Source: Salvelinus alpinus
Taxonomy: Eukaryota > Chordata > Actinopteri > Salmoniformes > Salmonidae
Length of the DNA: 64,000 bases
Assembly (NCBI RefSeq): GCF_045679555.1
Contig: NC_092115.1
Coordinates: forward strand, 34,480,728-34,544,727
Reading direction: 5' to 3'
Positions 20,232 to 33,800 of this stretch are shown here, piece by piece. The position numbers and the translations under genes are program-made. The notes beneath the pieces are model-generated. The model did no database searches and was not told the origin of the DNA. It worked only from the letters and a program-made list of their open reading frames with translations. Every line of letters starts with the position of its first letter. Positions within the stretch are counted from its first letter, which is position 1.

Positions 20232-20838
20232 AGTTGATTGATTTATGTTCTTCACGTTTTTGTTTTGTATCTATTATCTTATTTTATTCTTATTTATTGT
20301 TGTTTATACACCTTGTGGGTGTGGGAAATGGTAAAAAAAAATGGGAGACGACTAGCATTTTGTAGTTGAATTCCTCATTGTACAGTATATAAGAATATAT
20401 CACTATGTTGCCCAAAAAGTTAAGACTTAGTTTCCCTTCAATAAAATGCATTCAAAACTACTTTCTGCACATTTCTGCTACTTTCTTAGGCTATACAAGT
20501 GCTATCTCTTGCTTCAAAAAATATGTTTACACCTATGCAGTACCTTTAGTAATAATAATAAACCTTTACTTTATTAAAGAATACAATTATGAAAGGTGTG
20601 TTGTAATAAAAATGAGTGGTGTCCACAGATTAAATGCAGTCTTTCTGCATTGTGAAGAGGGAAAACCCAGATATTCACAAAGTTTGTGATGAATGACAGG
20701 TTGTTTCTTCATGCATAATAGATTTGGGGTTTAAAATTCAAATAAGCTGCTTTATTTTAGGGGTTTAGTGAAGGCGGGTCATTTTTTACCCTAAGGACAA
20801 GGGGAGTATACAGAATGTTAAGACTACAGAAGGGTTAA

Positions 20839-21657
20839 ACTGTATTTACTTACATTGTTCTTGATCAACAAGAACATAATTAGTATGGGATTGGATTCAT
20901 AGTGCAAATTCAATGGACACTTAAATCGACAATAGAATTGTACATTTTAATGTCTTATTCACAATACAATGATGAACATCAGACTGAAAAACATTTCTCT
21001 TAAACCCACGTTTACATTTACAACATTGACTTCACACAAACGACATGGAGTGAAATCAACCAAGTATGGTGTCCTATTTCAAACAAAACAGTCACACCCT
21101 CTCCACACATGGCAAATACAGTAGACTATTAACACAAAATACCAACTCCTATCTCTCTGAGGACAGATACATTTGCAATATGAGATAAATAAAAAACAAC
21201 GAAAATATCATAGGTGATATTATATACTTCCATGAGAGGTAAATAAAAAGAAATGTGTACAATATTATCTCTGTAAAGTAATGGCCTTTTTACATAATCA
21301 AATTCAAAAACACAATCAATTTACATGATACAATCAATATGAAATGGAATAGGGTATTAAAGTGTGCATAAATCTACAAATGTTTGTTTGAAATGATATT
21401 TTCCCATCAACACTGGTTCTAGTGTCGCCCCCTCCTAAACAAACACGGACAGTTAAAGGCCAGACTAGCGTATCTACTATACACAATACTACCAAGCTTA
21501 TTTACTAGTGGCATGTTCGTTGGCTGTAGGTGGGTGTAAGATAACCACTGTATAAGAAAATGTGAATATTCTACTTTATTTTTAATTTCCTTGTTGGCTT
21601 AGATGGCATCTTTTGGTAACACGTTCTCTAATAGTATCCTTATATCACGCTTACATG
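20839..21657. other. Intergenic sequence between tmie and pth1r, no gene
   Basis: AT-rich sequence without recognisable coding or RNA features. It would hold the displaced end of the tmie 3' UTR if the gene's polyadenylation site lies beyond the piggyBac insertion. Confidence 0.4.
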
Positions 21658-23283
<1,626 letters not shown>

Positions 23284-24259
23284 TATCACGCAACAGAACT
23301 TTGTAAGGCAGAAAACGAACTCTGCCTCTATATTTATCTGGTGTAAAAGGTAATGTGCCCTAACCATATAAGACCATGACAATAAATAGGAAACCACAAA
23401 GATTAGGAATGAAATATACATTTGGAGGGAAGGTTTGAACCGTATATGCCTGGCCGCATATAGCCTGGCCGCTCAGACTAGAAGTAACATAGTAAACATA
23501 AATGTGTTACTCTAAAAATGAAAGGGAAAGATGTGGGAGTATAATGCAAACATCTTGCAACCCAAAGGTTGCGTGTTCCAATCACATCACAGACAACTTT
23601 TGCATTTTAGCTAATTAGTAACTTTGTAACTACAAAAAAAGGGGTTTTCGGCTGTCCCCATAGGAGAACCCTTTTTGGTTCCAGGTAGAACCCATTTGGG
23701 TTCCATGTGGTAGAACCCTCTGTGAAAAGGGTTATACTTGGAAACCAAAAGGGTTCTACCTGGAACCAAAAAAAGGTTTTCCAAAAGGGTTCTCCTAATA
23801 AATACATATCATACTAAAATGGAGGAACACAAATGTACGTTTACTATGTTAAGTCAACCCTTGAAACAACGTGGAAATATTGGGATGGATAGGAATGAAA
23901 CCTACTGTACATGAACTATATAGACAGATAAGGTTGAAACATAAAGTATTGGAACTGTGACATCTTTAGACATAGCCTGGTGCTCCAGTCTGTTTGTGCT
24001 TTAGTCAACTCCTCTGTGTGTTTGTTTATTTTCATGCCAAACACGAGGCATGACAATGATAGAAGCATTGGCTACAGCACATAGAGTATAGGACAAGGCT
24101 ACTTTTACAGAGCGTAAAGACACAAATACTGGTTCTGTGACAAACTAACTAACAAACAAATGATTTTAATCCTTCAATTCCCCCTGAGAACATTGGCTGG
24201 AAAACGAACTGCTGTGTGATGGAATGGAACTTGTAAAGCTGGGGTATTTCAAACCAAAA
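23284..24259. repeat. Intergenic; AGAACCCTTTT inverted-repeat cluster at 23637-23795
   Basis: From 23637 to 23795 the sequence alternates GGGTTCTNCC / GGTTCCAGGTAGAACCC units on both strands (AGAACCCTTTTTGGTTCC, AAAAGGGTTCTACCTGGAAC), making a foldback of a type scattered in teleost genomes. The rest of the stretch shows nothing recognised. Confidence 0.6.
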
Positions 24260-24420
24260 TCAAATTTGATTTGTCACATGCTTTGTAAACAACACGTTTA
24301 GACTAACAGTGAAATGGTTACTTACGGGCCCTTCACAACAATGCAGAGAGAGAGAAAAAATTATACAAATAATAAATATACAGTATATATATATATATAT
24401 ATATTTATAAAGTGTAACTA
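24260..24420 (-). mobile_element. Short L2-like LINE 3' fragment and AT microsatellite
   Basis: CAAATTTGATTTGTCACATG, followed by AACAGTGAAATGGTTACTTA and CAACAATGCAGAGAGAG, is the 3' end of the LINE also found at 12213 and 61280. It is followed by a (TA)n run at 24382-24402. Strongly 5'-truncated. Confidence 0.7.
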
Positions 24421-25099
24421 GACATATTTTCACAAAAGTTTCTTGAGTGTAGAAATGTGGATATACAGTGGTGGGAGAGGAAACTGTAGGGTCAAAGTGC
24501 AATTTAGTTCTTGAATCAAATAATTATATGCGAGTGTAAATAACCGTCTAATGTTCTGTCAATACCTTTGTTAGGCATTCTACTGAAATCTTATTTTAAC
24601 GGTCCTGATACATACAGTATTGTCCCTCACCTACAGTATATTCTCCAGTTTCTATACATTTAAGACTATATACAATATAACACATTTCAAATATCAAACG
24701 TCCCTTACATTTTTGAACAGTCTGTACAAGCATCAAATTATATTTAGAATACATTTCCATGACCCTTAATGCTATTTTAGCTCACAACTAGAATGGATTT
24801 TTATCATCATTGTAAACATTGTGACCTCTATGCAAATGCATACATACTGTACATACAAAAAGAGCAGCATAACACTTGACCATATAAAACAACAGTTGTG
24901 TGCTATTTAGTTCTGGTGTTCCTTCATACCGTCTCTTCACGAGTCTCCTATGGATCTCCTATTTTCCTGTGAAATTTGAGAATTCCTTGGAAATCCTCAT
25001 TTAAATAACATTTTATTTCGAAAATGTAACTGTTTGCTGCACCCTGAGTTTTGGAGGGTGCCTCCCTTTGAAACGTTAATAAAAGTAGTTTGCTACAAT
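24421..25099. other. Intergenic, nothing recognised
   Basis: AT-rich sequence with no supported gene or repeat. Confidence 0.4.
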
Positions 25100-26346
25100 T
25101 ACAGTGCCTTCAGAAAGTATTCATACCTTTTGACCTTTTCCACACTTTGTTTTGTTACAACCTGAATTTAAACCGGATTAAATGTAGATTTTTTCTGTCA
25201 CTGGCGTACACACAATACCCCATAACATCAAAGTGGATTAATGTTTTTAGAAATGTTTACAAATTACTGGTAGATGGGTAAAAAAAAGCACACATTGAAT
25301 ATCCCTTTGAGCATGGTGAAGTTATTAATTACACTTTATATCGTGTATCAATGCACCCAGTCACTACAAAGATACAGGCGTCCTTCCTAACTCAGTTGCC
25401 GGATAGGAAGAAAAATGCTCAGGGATTTCACCTTGAGGCCAATGGTGACTTTAAAACAGTTGCAGAGATTAATGGCTGTGATAGGAGAAAACTGAGGATG
25501 GATCAACAACATTGTAGTCACTACGCAATACTAACCTAATTGACAGAGTGAAAAGAAGGAAGCTTTTACAGAATAAAAATATTCCAAAACATGCTTTCCT
25601 GTTTGCAACAAGGCACTAAAGTAATACTGAAAAAAAAGCAATAAACTTTCTGTCCTAAAAACAAAGTGTTGTGTTGGATTTGCCCCAAACATATCACTGA
25701 GTACCACTCTCCATATTTTCAAGCATACTGGTGGCTGCATCATGTTATGGGTATGCTTGTAATTGTTAAGGACTGGGGAGTTTTTCAGGATATAAAATAA
25801 ATGGAATAGAGCTAAGCACAGGCAAAGTCTGAGAGGTAAACCTGGTTCAGTCTGCTTTCCACCAGACACAGAGATTAATTCACCTTTCAGCAGGACAATA
25901 ACCTAAAACACAAGGCCAAATCTGAACTGGAATTGCTTACCAAGAAGACAATGAATGTTCCTGGGTGGCCGAGTTACAGTTTTGACTTAAATCTACGGCA
26001 AGTATTGAAAATGGTTGTGTTGCAACGATCAACAATACATTTGACAGTGTTTGAATAATTTTTAAAAGAATAATTGGCAAATATTGTACAATCCAGGTGT
26101 GCAAAGCCCTTAAGGGAAAGTTCCAGAAAGACTCACAGCTGTAATCGCTGTAAATTACATATTTCTGAATTTCATTTTCAATAAATAAGCAAAAATGTCT
26201 AAAAACTTGTTTTCAATTTTTCATTATGGGGTATATTGTGTAGATGGGTAAGATTTTGTATTTATTTAATCCATTTTAAATTCAGGCTGTAACACAACAA
26301 AATGTGGAATAAGTCAAGGGGTATGAATACTTCGGAAGGCACTGTA
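25100..26346 (+). mobile_element. Tc1-type transposon (second family), decayed
   Basis: TA at 25100-25101 and 26345-26346 flanks inverted ends: CAGTGCCTTCAGAAAGTATT at left and, on the other strand, CAGTGCCTTCCGAAGTATTC at right. Deeper inverted sequence includes TTCCACACTTTGTTTTGTTA. Internal frames retain only faint transposase traces (FKTVAEINGCDRRKLRMDQQ; GGCTGCATCATGTTATGGG at about 25731, the GGGSIMLWG region of Tc1). No intact transposase. Confidence 0.85.
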
Positions 26347-27511
26347 CAGTATATAAAAGCTTCTTTTTTTTTTTTTTTTTTAAATCCTCTTAACGCTGTC
26401 TCTCCCACTCCATTGATATGTTTCGGTTACTTTTGTGGCATTATATATTGTGAAACAGAATATTATCATTGAAGAATTGAATCATCAGAACATCATGGAA
26501 ACAACCACCTTCCATAGTCATTACACTATTGAATATCAGGATTGTATCTTTTAAATAGCAAAAATAAAAACTGTACAAAAAGTTGATACTCATGGAGAAA
26601 GGTCTTCCATTGGCCTTCCTCCATATAAATCAACACTAGAAGCCAGCACAAATCTGAAACTACAGTACAGACTAGCTCAAACTGATGCACTAGAATGGTG
26701 AGTTTGGACTAGTACCTGAGTTTTATTCCCTTTTACATCAAAGTGGGTTAGGTTTTCTGAATTGACATCCAATCGAAATGTAGTGAGATCTCCCTAACCA
26801 TGCAGGCAGGGTCAACTGCAGCCAGGCATTTCCTCATATCACTAGGAGTTCCTAATGTAACAGATGTAAGCTAGTGAGCTGTATGCTAACTTATCCATCC
26901 GCTACACTAACATAAGCTAACATGCTCCTGCCAGAATGAGGACCTACATATACTGTTAGACACCTTCAACCACAGGACCTGTCGACCATCACTGCTGTAG
27001 GTTTCAGACAGAGACATTAGCCTACTGTCCATCCACAGACCATTCATGATCCACACGTTTTATAATAGCTTTAGAATGTGAAAAAGCTACATCTGCAAGT
27101 TGGTTTTCATCAATTATAAAGTACCTGCTGCAACTCATTGAAGTCAGTGAAATAAAACAAAACAAATATGAATTTTTGTCCGTATGGCAGGTGGAAATAG
27201 TCTCAGAAAGAGCGGTGGTGTTTGCTACAGGACAATAGAGAAGGTGATTGTCTGTGTTGGTGGCTCACCTCAAACACTAAGGTACCCTTTTAGCCTTAAG
27301 CCTTTGTCCTCCAGTCCTTATCCACCCACTAAAATCCTGGCTCGATTCACAGGAGGAAAACTGGCAGTGTCGACGAAAGGCAGCCATCCTACTGTATAAC
27401 ATCCTGAGAATAATGACTGGTGCTATGTTCCATGACTCATTCCTACAGAGATCGTCCTCACAACGGAGGGGCTATTGACATGACTGTCTTTCACTAGAGG
27501 TCACATGAACG
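26347..27511 (-). other. Probable pth1r 3' UTR and downstream flank
   Basis: The stretch downstream of the pth1r stop (27512) on the - strand has no other gene. A poly-T run lies at 26364-26382. Several possible AATAAA signals on the - strand exist, the first clear one at about 26722-26727 (TTTATT on +), which would give a 3' UTR of about 0.8 kb. The true cleavage site cannot be decided by reading. Confidence 0.35.
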
Positions 27512-27886
27512 TCACATAACGGTCTCCCGCTCCTCCTCCACCACAGGCGAGGGTTTCTCCTCCTCAACAGAATGCGGTGGCGTGTTATCGGATAGCTGCT
27601 CCTCCTCGGGAATGTGTAACTCCTGTCCCGAGGAGGGGATAGAGTGCTCGGAGACGGAACCATTCTTCACATACCCCGGGAGGTTCCGGTGCCCGTTGAT
27701 GGTGACTGGGGTCCCAAGGCGCGTGGTGAGATGGAGGGCCAGGGGCCCCCGGGCAGTGACGTTGGTTACACTGGTGTGAGACACCATAGGTCCATAACTA
27801 TACGTGTTACTGCCACTACGGGCTTTACGTTTAAAGTCCAGCGCTAGTGTCCTCCTGCTCCAGGTTTTCTTAATTTCTGCCTGGAC
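27512..27886 (-). CDS. pth1r: pth1r last exon: C-terminal tail and PDZ ligand
   Basis: The acceptor CTTCCTTTAG lies just above 27886 and the stop is TGA at 27514-27512. The 124 residues begin [20 protein letters not shown] (helix 8 and basic stretch), pass through [20 protein letters not shown], and end in EEERETVM. The EVQAEIKK/SW block and the ETVM terminus are hallmarks of PTH1R, where the tail binds beta-arrestin and NHERF PDZ domains. Several Ser/Thr residues available for receptor-kinase phosphorylation remain. The middle of the tail ([11 protein letters not shown]...) is diverged from mammals, as usual in fish. Confidence 0.96.
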   Translation of the reverse strand, partial: VQAEIKKTWSRRTLALDFKRKARSGSNTYSYGPMVSHTSVTNVTARGPLALHLTTRLGTPVTINGHRNLPGYVKNGSVSEHSIPSSGQELHIPEEEQLSDNTPPHSVEEEKPSPVVEEERETVM

Positions 27887-30800
27887 CTAAAGGAAGATGA
27901 AAAGAAATAAGATTGTCACTAAGTACATCTAAATCGACAGTGGCATATAATCAGGCACGTGCACAGATATGTGTCTACCTGTGGCCGAGCATCTTCCCCT
28001 TTGCCCTCCCACTCGTCAAGTACCCTTTTGTGTGGTGGTCTAACGTTTTTTAATACAGTTTAATTCGTTGTTGTTCTGAACCCACTGCTCCCAAGTCGTC
28101 AAGACGTCGTAAAGTTCGGCACCCCCCACCCATTGGTCTGGCCTGTACGGAGCTCATGTGCGCCTGGTATCCAAACATGCATGGCTCGTGATGCAGGTCA
28201 CCGGTTGAGTGTGTGAGTAGCAAGCTACCTAGTTTAAATATAAGCAGTACAGCATACCATTTGATTAACCCTTGATAACACTTGATTTACATCATCATCA
28301 ATACCTGTCAGGTTGGCAGCAGCCCTTCATAATGTATTTCCTTATAGAATCATAGCCACAGGAAGGGTGCTGGAGGTGTTGCAGCACCCCCAATAAATTG
28401 AAATAATTTAGCCAGTTATAGAATTACTGCTGTCTGTTCAGAAATGTATGAAATAATTCAGAATAGCCTACTACACCATGAGTAGGCCTATAATTTAGCC
28501 ACAGAGGATCAATAGCTTATTTTAAAAAATTGCCTAGTTGTGGATTGTGTGTAGCCCAATAACAAGGCAGTCAGGAACACACAGCAAATCTGTCAGTGAA
28601 CAGCATGCAGTCAAAACAGGCCTTTCACAATATTTCAAATACAAGTCGTGGGAAAACACAGGTTTGAAAGCAAATGGCTCCTGCTGAAAAGAGAAGAGTA
28701 ATCTTTCAACTTCCAAATGGGCCTATTGAGTGAACATTGTTAACAAGAGACGTCATTGGGTGAGTCAGTGAAACTGGAAAGCTTTTTTAAGACTCTAATT
28801 TCCTCCTCATATTGTACCATATGCGTGTCTCCACACACCTAGGCCTCTCAGACACTGTCAAAGTAGCTTGCCATTTTGATAATTTGTACAGTATTAAACA
28901 TAATTCTGATAAAGTCTCCAGTCATGTAAAATGATGTAGAATTGCAGAAAATGCGTTTATAAAAAGGCACAAACTGTTTTCTGACCCTAGGCTACTAAAA
29001 ATGTTCCCCATATGTGCAATTTCTGTGTGCACCTCTACTCTAGGCTACTTCTCTATGCCACTACGCAAATGTGATGATATGCATGCAATGCTTTATTATA
29101 GCCGCAATGTCATTTTTTTATGCGTTCCGGTACCTCAGAGCTCCCTAGGTGACCCCCCTCTCGCTCACTTTTTGTTCCTCCCAATAACAAATGATGCACT
29201 GAACACAGGTAGTCTAGACTCTAGTTAACCACCATATACTAAAATAACAATGAACATTAGGCTATATTATGAAGTTATTATTTAAGAGCATTGAAGATAT
29301 AAATATATTTTTTTTAGCAGATTTACATCAATAATCAGCTGATCGCCCTCTATTCCCAATGTCAATCATGCCTTCAAGAGGCACTGTAACTAACTTGCTT
29401 ACAATGTGGGATGAGTAAGTGTGTTGCATATATAAATAAATAGACCTTTTTTCATTTTGAGAACCTGCCCCCTGAAAGGTCTGTGCACATCCCTGCATAC
29501 AATAATTGAGTCTGAGTTTTTTTGTGTGCATACTGTGTGCATGCTGTGACTGCAATTAATCATGAGCATAATATTATATATCAGGATTACATAGTGTCTT
29601 AAATAATATACTATAATCTATTAGGATTTCCTTACAGACATTTTCACAGATAAATCTTAATAAAATTGTTCAACGTTGTCCTTACCTCCCCATTGCAGAA
29701 ACAATATATAATTGCCACAAAGAATCCCTGAAAAGAAGATAAACCATTATTACAAGTTTGCGTATGACTCAAAGTACACAGGTTGACCTGAGCATCTATC
29801 CAGAGCACTTTAGAAGAATGTCATGCAATCTAAAGTGACTATTCAAGTCATTGACACCAGCTGCTTACTCTGAAAACACTGAGCTGTGCAGCTCTCTCTA
29901 ATTTTCCTCATAAAAGTTTAATCACAACTCAATACTTAATTATGTGTAGCACACCACTACAGCATATGCAGTGCCCCATAGTGGACTTTGGCCGATTGAT
30001 ATATCTCCTTTTTACAGTACTGTAGCAGCTCATCATTTCAGGTCCATTGCTGGCTGCCTGTGACTAAACCCACATGCAGTATAACATTATTGGGTTGTTC
30101 GTTCATTCATCCATGCTGTACAAGACCAGTCAGTACCTGGAATGAATTGAAGAGCATCTCGTAGTGCATCTGTATCTGCCAGGGGACTCCAGTTACCTCA
30201 GTATAAGGCATGGCCATGAACACTATGTAGTGAACGCCAAACAGTGGCATCAGGACCAAAGTAGACTTCAACAGTTTCCTGTGGAGGGAATGAATAATAG
30301 CAGTGATTCATTTTACATTTTACATTTACTGTGTGTGACAGTTGTCATGGGGAGATAAAATGTTATATTATAATAGACATTCACTGTATTATTCATTTTC
30401 TTACATATTGTATTAGTGACATGACTGCTCCACTTGGCACACTACGACATTTCAAAGTGGATATTTGGGTAATATTTTGTTGAGACGTTGATCAATGAGA
30501 TGTCAACCTTTATTCACCCACTCAAAAAGACATCCAGCAGTTTGTTGAATTATCATGTTATCACTATGTTTTCAACCATCTAAATGCATAACCAAATTCC
30601 AATGGAAAAACTATGTAAGATGTTTGGTTTAGTTGTCATCTAAATATTTTATCACTGAGCTTTCAACCATTTAAAAGCACAACACAGTTCAGATATGTTG
30701 TATTTATACAACTTAATTAATCAATGTGCTTCCTCTAATAGCACAACCAAATGACCTGGATTGCAGCTGAGATAACATTAAAAGTACAGTGCAAGTGATC

Positions 30801-33800
30801 AATGCTGTTCGAGATTCTGCACAGATTATTATCGCAATTGTGAATATCTCCACAGACCTGCAACCGTTGCATGCTATCTTTAACATACACACTTTCTATG
30901 ATTACATAAGAAGACTTATATAATTACAGTAACCTCAACATGTGGCCATGGATGTGTTACTCATTTTAAAATTTAATAAATAGTGTTACATTAGTTTCTA
31001 AGATAACTTTTAACAGTATTACAAAAGTAGTATTGAACTGTGTTTGGTTGACAACTCAACCAAATAGCAACATTTAAAGGAGATGCATCTAAATGATTGG
31101 CTAGTTTCATCTGAGCCACTGGATTAATCGTGTACTTTAACTTTTATTTTTGGTTTAGTTGGTGACGTGAATCCAACATATAATTTTTTTAGTTGTTGAC
31201 ATGTTAATAGGCTATTTATATCTCTATGGGGTCAATTTCACGCCATATGTTTTGAATTCAAAATAAAATAAATTGTGAACATGAAAAATAAATATATATT
31301 TAAATATATATTACATATTTTCGAGGACGGGTGAAATAATGGATGTTGAAATCAAAAACCAAACAATTCAAAGCAAAATGTACAGAATTGTAAATAAAAG
31401 ACATCAAAAGCAAAACCCAAAAACTTGTAAGCAAATCATTTTAAAGCGAGAGCAAAAAACTTTGGGACAAATTATTTAAAAATATTTGAAAAACGAATGC
31501 AAAAATAATTTTCAGTTAAACTGTCCCAGCAACCAATCCTATTGAATAGATTTTGCCTACGCTTTCAATTGTTTGGTTTTTGATTTCACCATCCATTATT
31601 TCACCCGTCCTCAAAAATATAATGTTTACATTCTCATCTTTATTTTCATGTTCACGATTTATTTTATTTTGAATTCAATACATATGGCGTGAAATTGACC
31701 CCATACATCTCTATCAACCAAAAATCTAAGGTAAAGTATATGACAAAATCAAATTAAACTTGATTTAAAGTGCATTTAAAGTTTGATTTTATATTATTTA
31801 GTCCAATTCATTCATTTTTATATTTGGTTGAGATGGAGACGTAAATCTGACATATTTTACATTTGTAGACAAACTGGAATTAAAGCCAGACTAAGTAAGT
31901 GGCACAGATGGAACTATCAAAGCAGAGGACACAGTACATTTCCTTCAAATGTTGATATTTGGTTGCGTTGACAACCAAACACAATTCAATATCCAGTTCG
32001 TCTTCAAATTAATAATTGATATGTTGGATTCACTTCTCCATCTCAACCAAAGATCAAAGTTAAAGAATAGGACTAAATCAAATCAAAGAACTTAAAATGC
32101 ACTTTAAATAAAGTTTGATTTGATTTACTGTAGTCCTATTCTTTATCTTTGACTTTTGGTTGAGATGGAGATGTGAATCCAACATATTCATTATAAACTT
32201 GTATATTACATTTGAAATCAACCAAAGCTTGAAACCCTAGGGGCTCTATTTTAACAAACCTAACGCAATGATGAATCTTAGCGCTGGCGGTAGCGCTCTA
32301 GCTTCAGGAGTATGTCAGAAATATTTTAGCTAATTTCACAACAGGAATTATGGGTGCAGTAGCTGGCGGTGGCGCGAAAGAGCTGGGATTTGATGAATAA
32401 ACAAGTTGTGGCTGTGTCGGGGCTTAACACCTCACTAGCCAATCAGAACGTGGTCCATGGCTTAATATGCGGATGCTTGTGTACTTGTGTATTTACGGTC
32501 TTTTATGTATTGTGTCGTCATTAACTCCAATTAGAATATTAGTCTGCTATAGCCTAGTTTGTTAAATAGCCTGCCTCATATTTGCTAAATATGTTGAACA
32601 TGTTTGCAGTCCACATTTTTCTAATTGCATTATCAATATGGGAATACGTTGTTAAACATAGACTATAGCATTCACACTGATATAGGGGCTAGGCCTACTG
32701 TAAATTGCAGTCTGGACATGCCAAGCGTAGTTAATAAGCAAAATTAAATTCACTAAGCTATTGATAAGGTCTAAAAATACAGTGTATAATTATAATCAAA
32801 TCCTAATAATAATGAAACATCAACCTGTCTTAAAAAGGCTATGTCTAAATACAGTTACAGGCACCATAATTGCTTATATTGGGCATATACAACAAACAAG
32901 GCAACTTAGAATATGGATGGTTTTACGCACATGCAAACTTTTCACAGGAGCTGGACAAAGATCCAATATAAAGAGAAAGTGGGAATGTCCACTCACCAGT
33001 ATACTGCTCCCAAATGTAATGTTATATAAATACCATGGAACCATCTTACAAATCATATTTGCATTTCTCCAGAAATAGACAATTGCATTGCCTTTGAGTT
33101 CTTAACATAAACACATGGACCGTTAATCTTTCTAATTAGTTTGGTCTTTAATCAAATTAAACAAAAAACAATTAATCCGTTTTTTTTAACAACAACAATA
33201 TTTCTAAATAGGATCGGGTCAGAAGCATGATATAATACATCACATCTCTCGTTCCATGAGCATAAGGCAATGTGTGCACACGTAGGCCTAAGGGCTCTTC
33301 GGCAGGCGGAATTGATGTCCTAGATAGTTCATTAAATAGTATACAGTAACCCTACAATAGGCCTAGTTATAACAAACATGTAGCCAATCAAGTTTTTATT
33401 GGTTTCAACATGCAAATATTAATCTACACACATTGCATTCACATTTTGAAAATGCACTGCATGTTCGAGCCATAGACAATTGGACATTGCCCAAACGTTG
33501 GAATAAGATTAGCCTCCCATCGCCGTTCATATGGCCCGTTAGTGACTTTGCCACGTCAAAGGTAAACAAACAAACTAGAAAATAGTCTAGGATACAAGCG
33601 GATTCAGCACCAAGGACAGCGATCAGAATTCCTGCGAGTTGACAGTTGAAAACAGACGAAAGTGCAAGGTGCTTTTTTAAAACAAAATGATAAACGAAAA
33701 ACAATAAGCAGTCTATTGCAATAACGTCATCTTCCTAAAAATACTTCCTACAGTCACTGACACCTTTCATTCAATGGGTATCGAACACAGGCCTAATGAG

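Noticed and set aside
27472..27847. Frames opposite to and out of phase with the pth1r tail
   Set aside because: Shadows of the true - strand exon, which has receptor homology and a conserved terminus.
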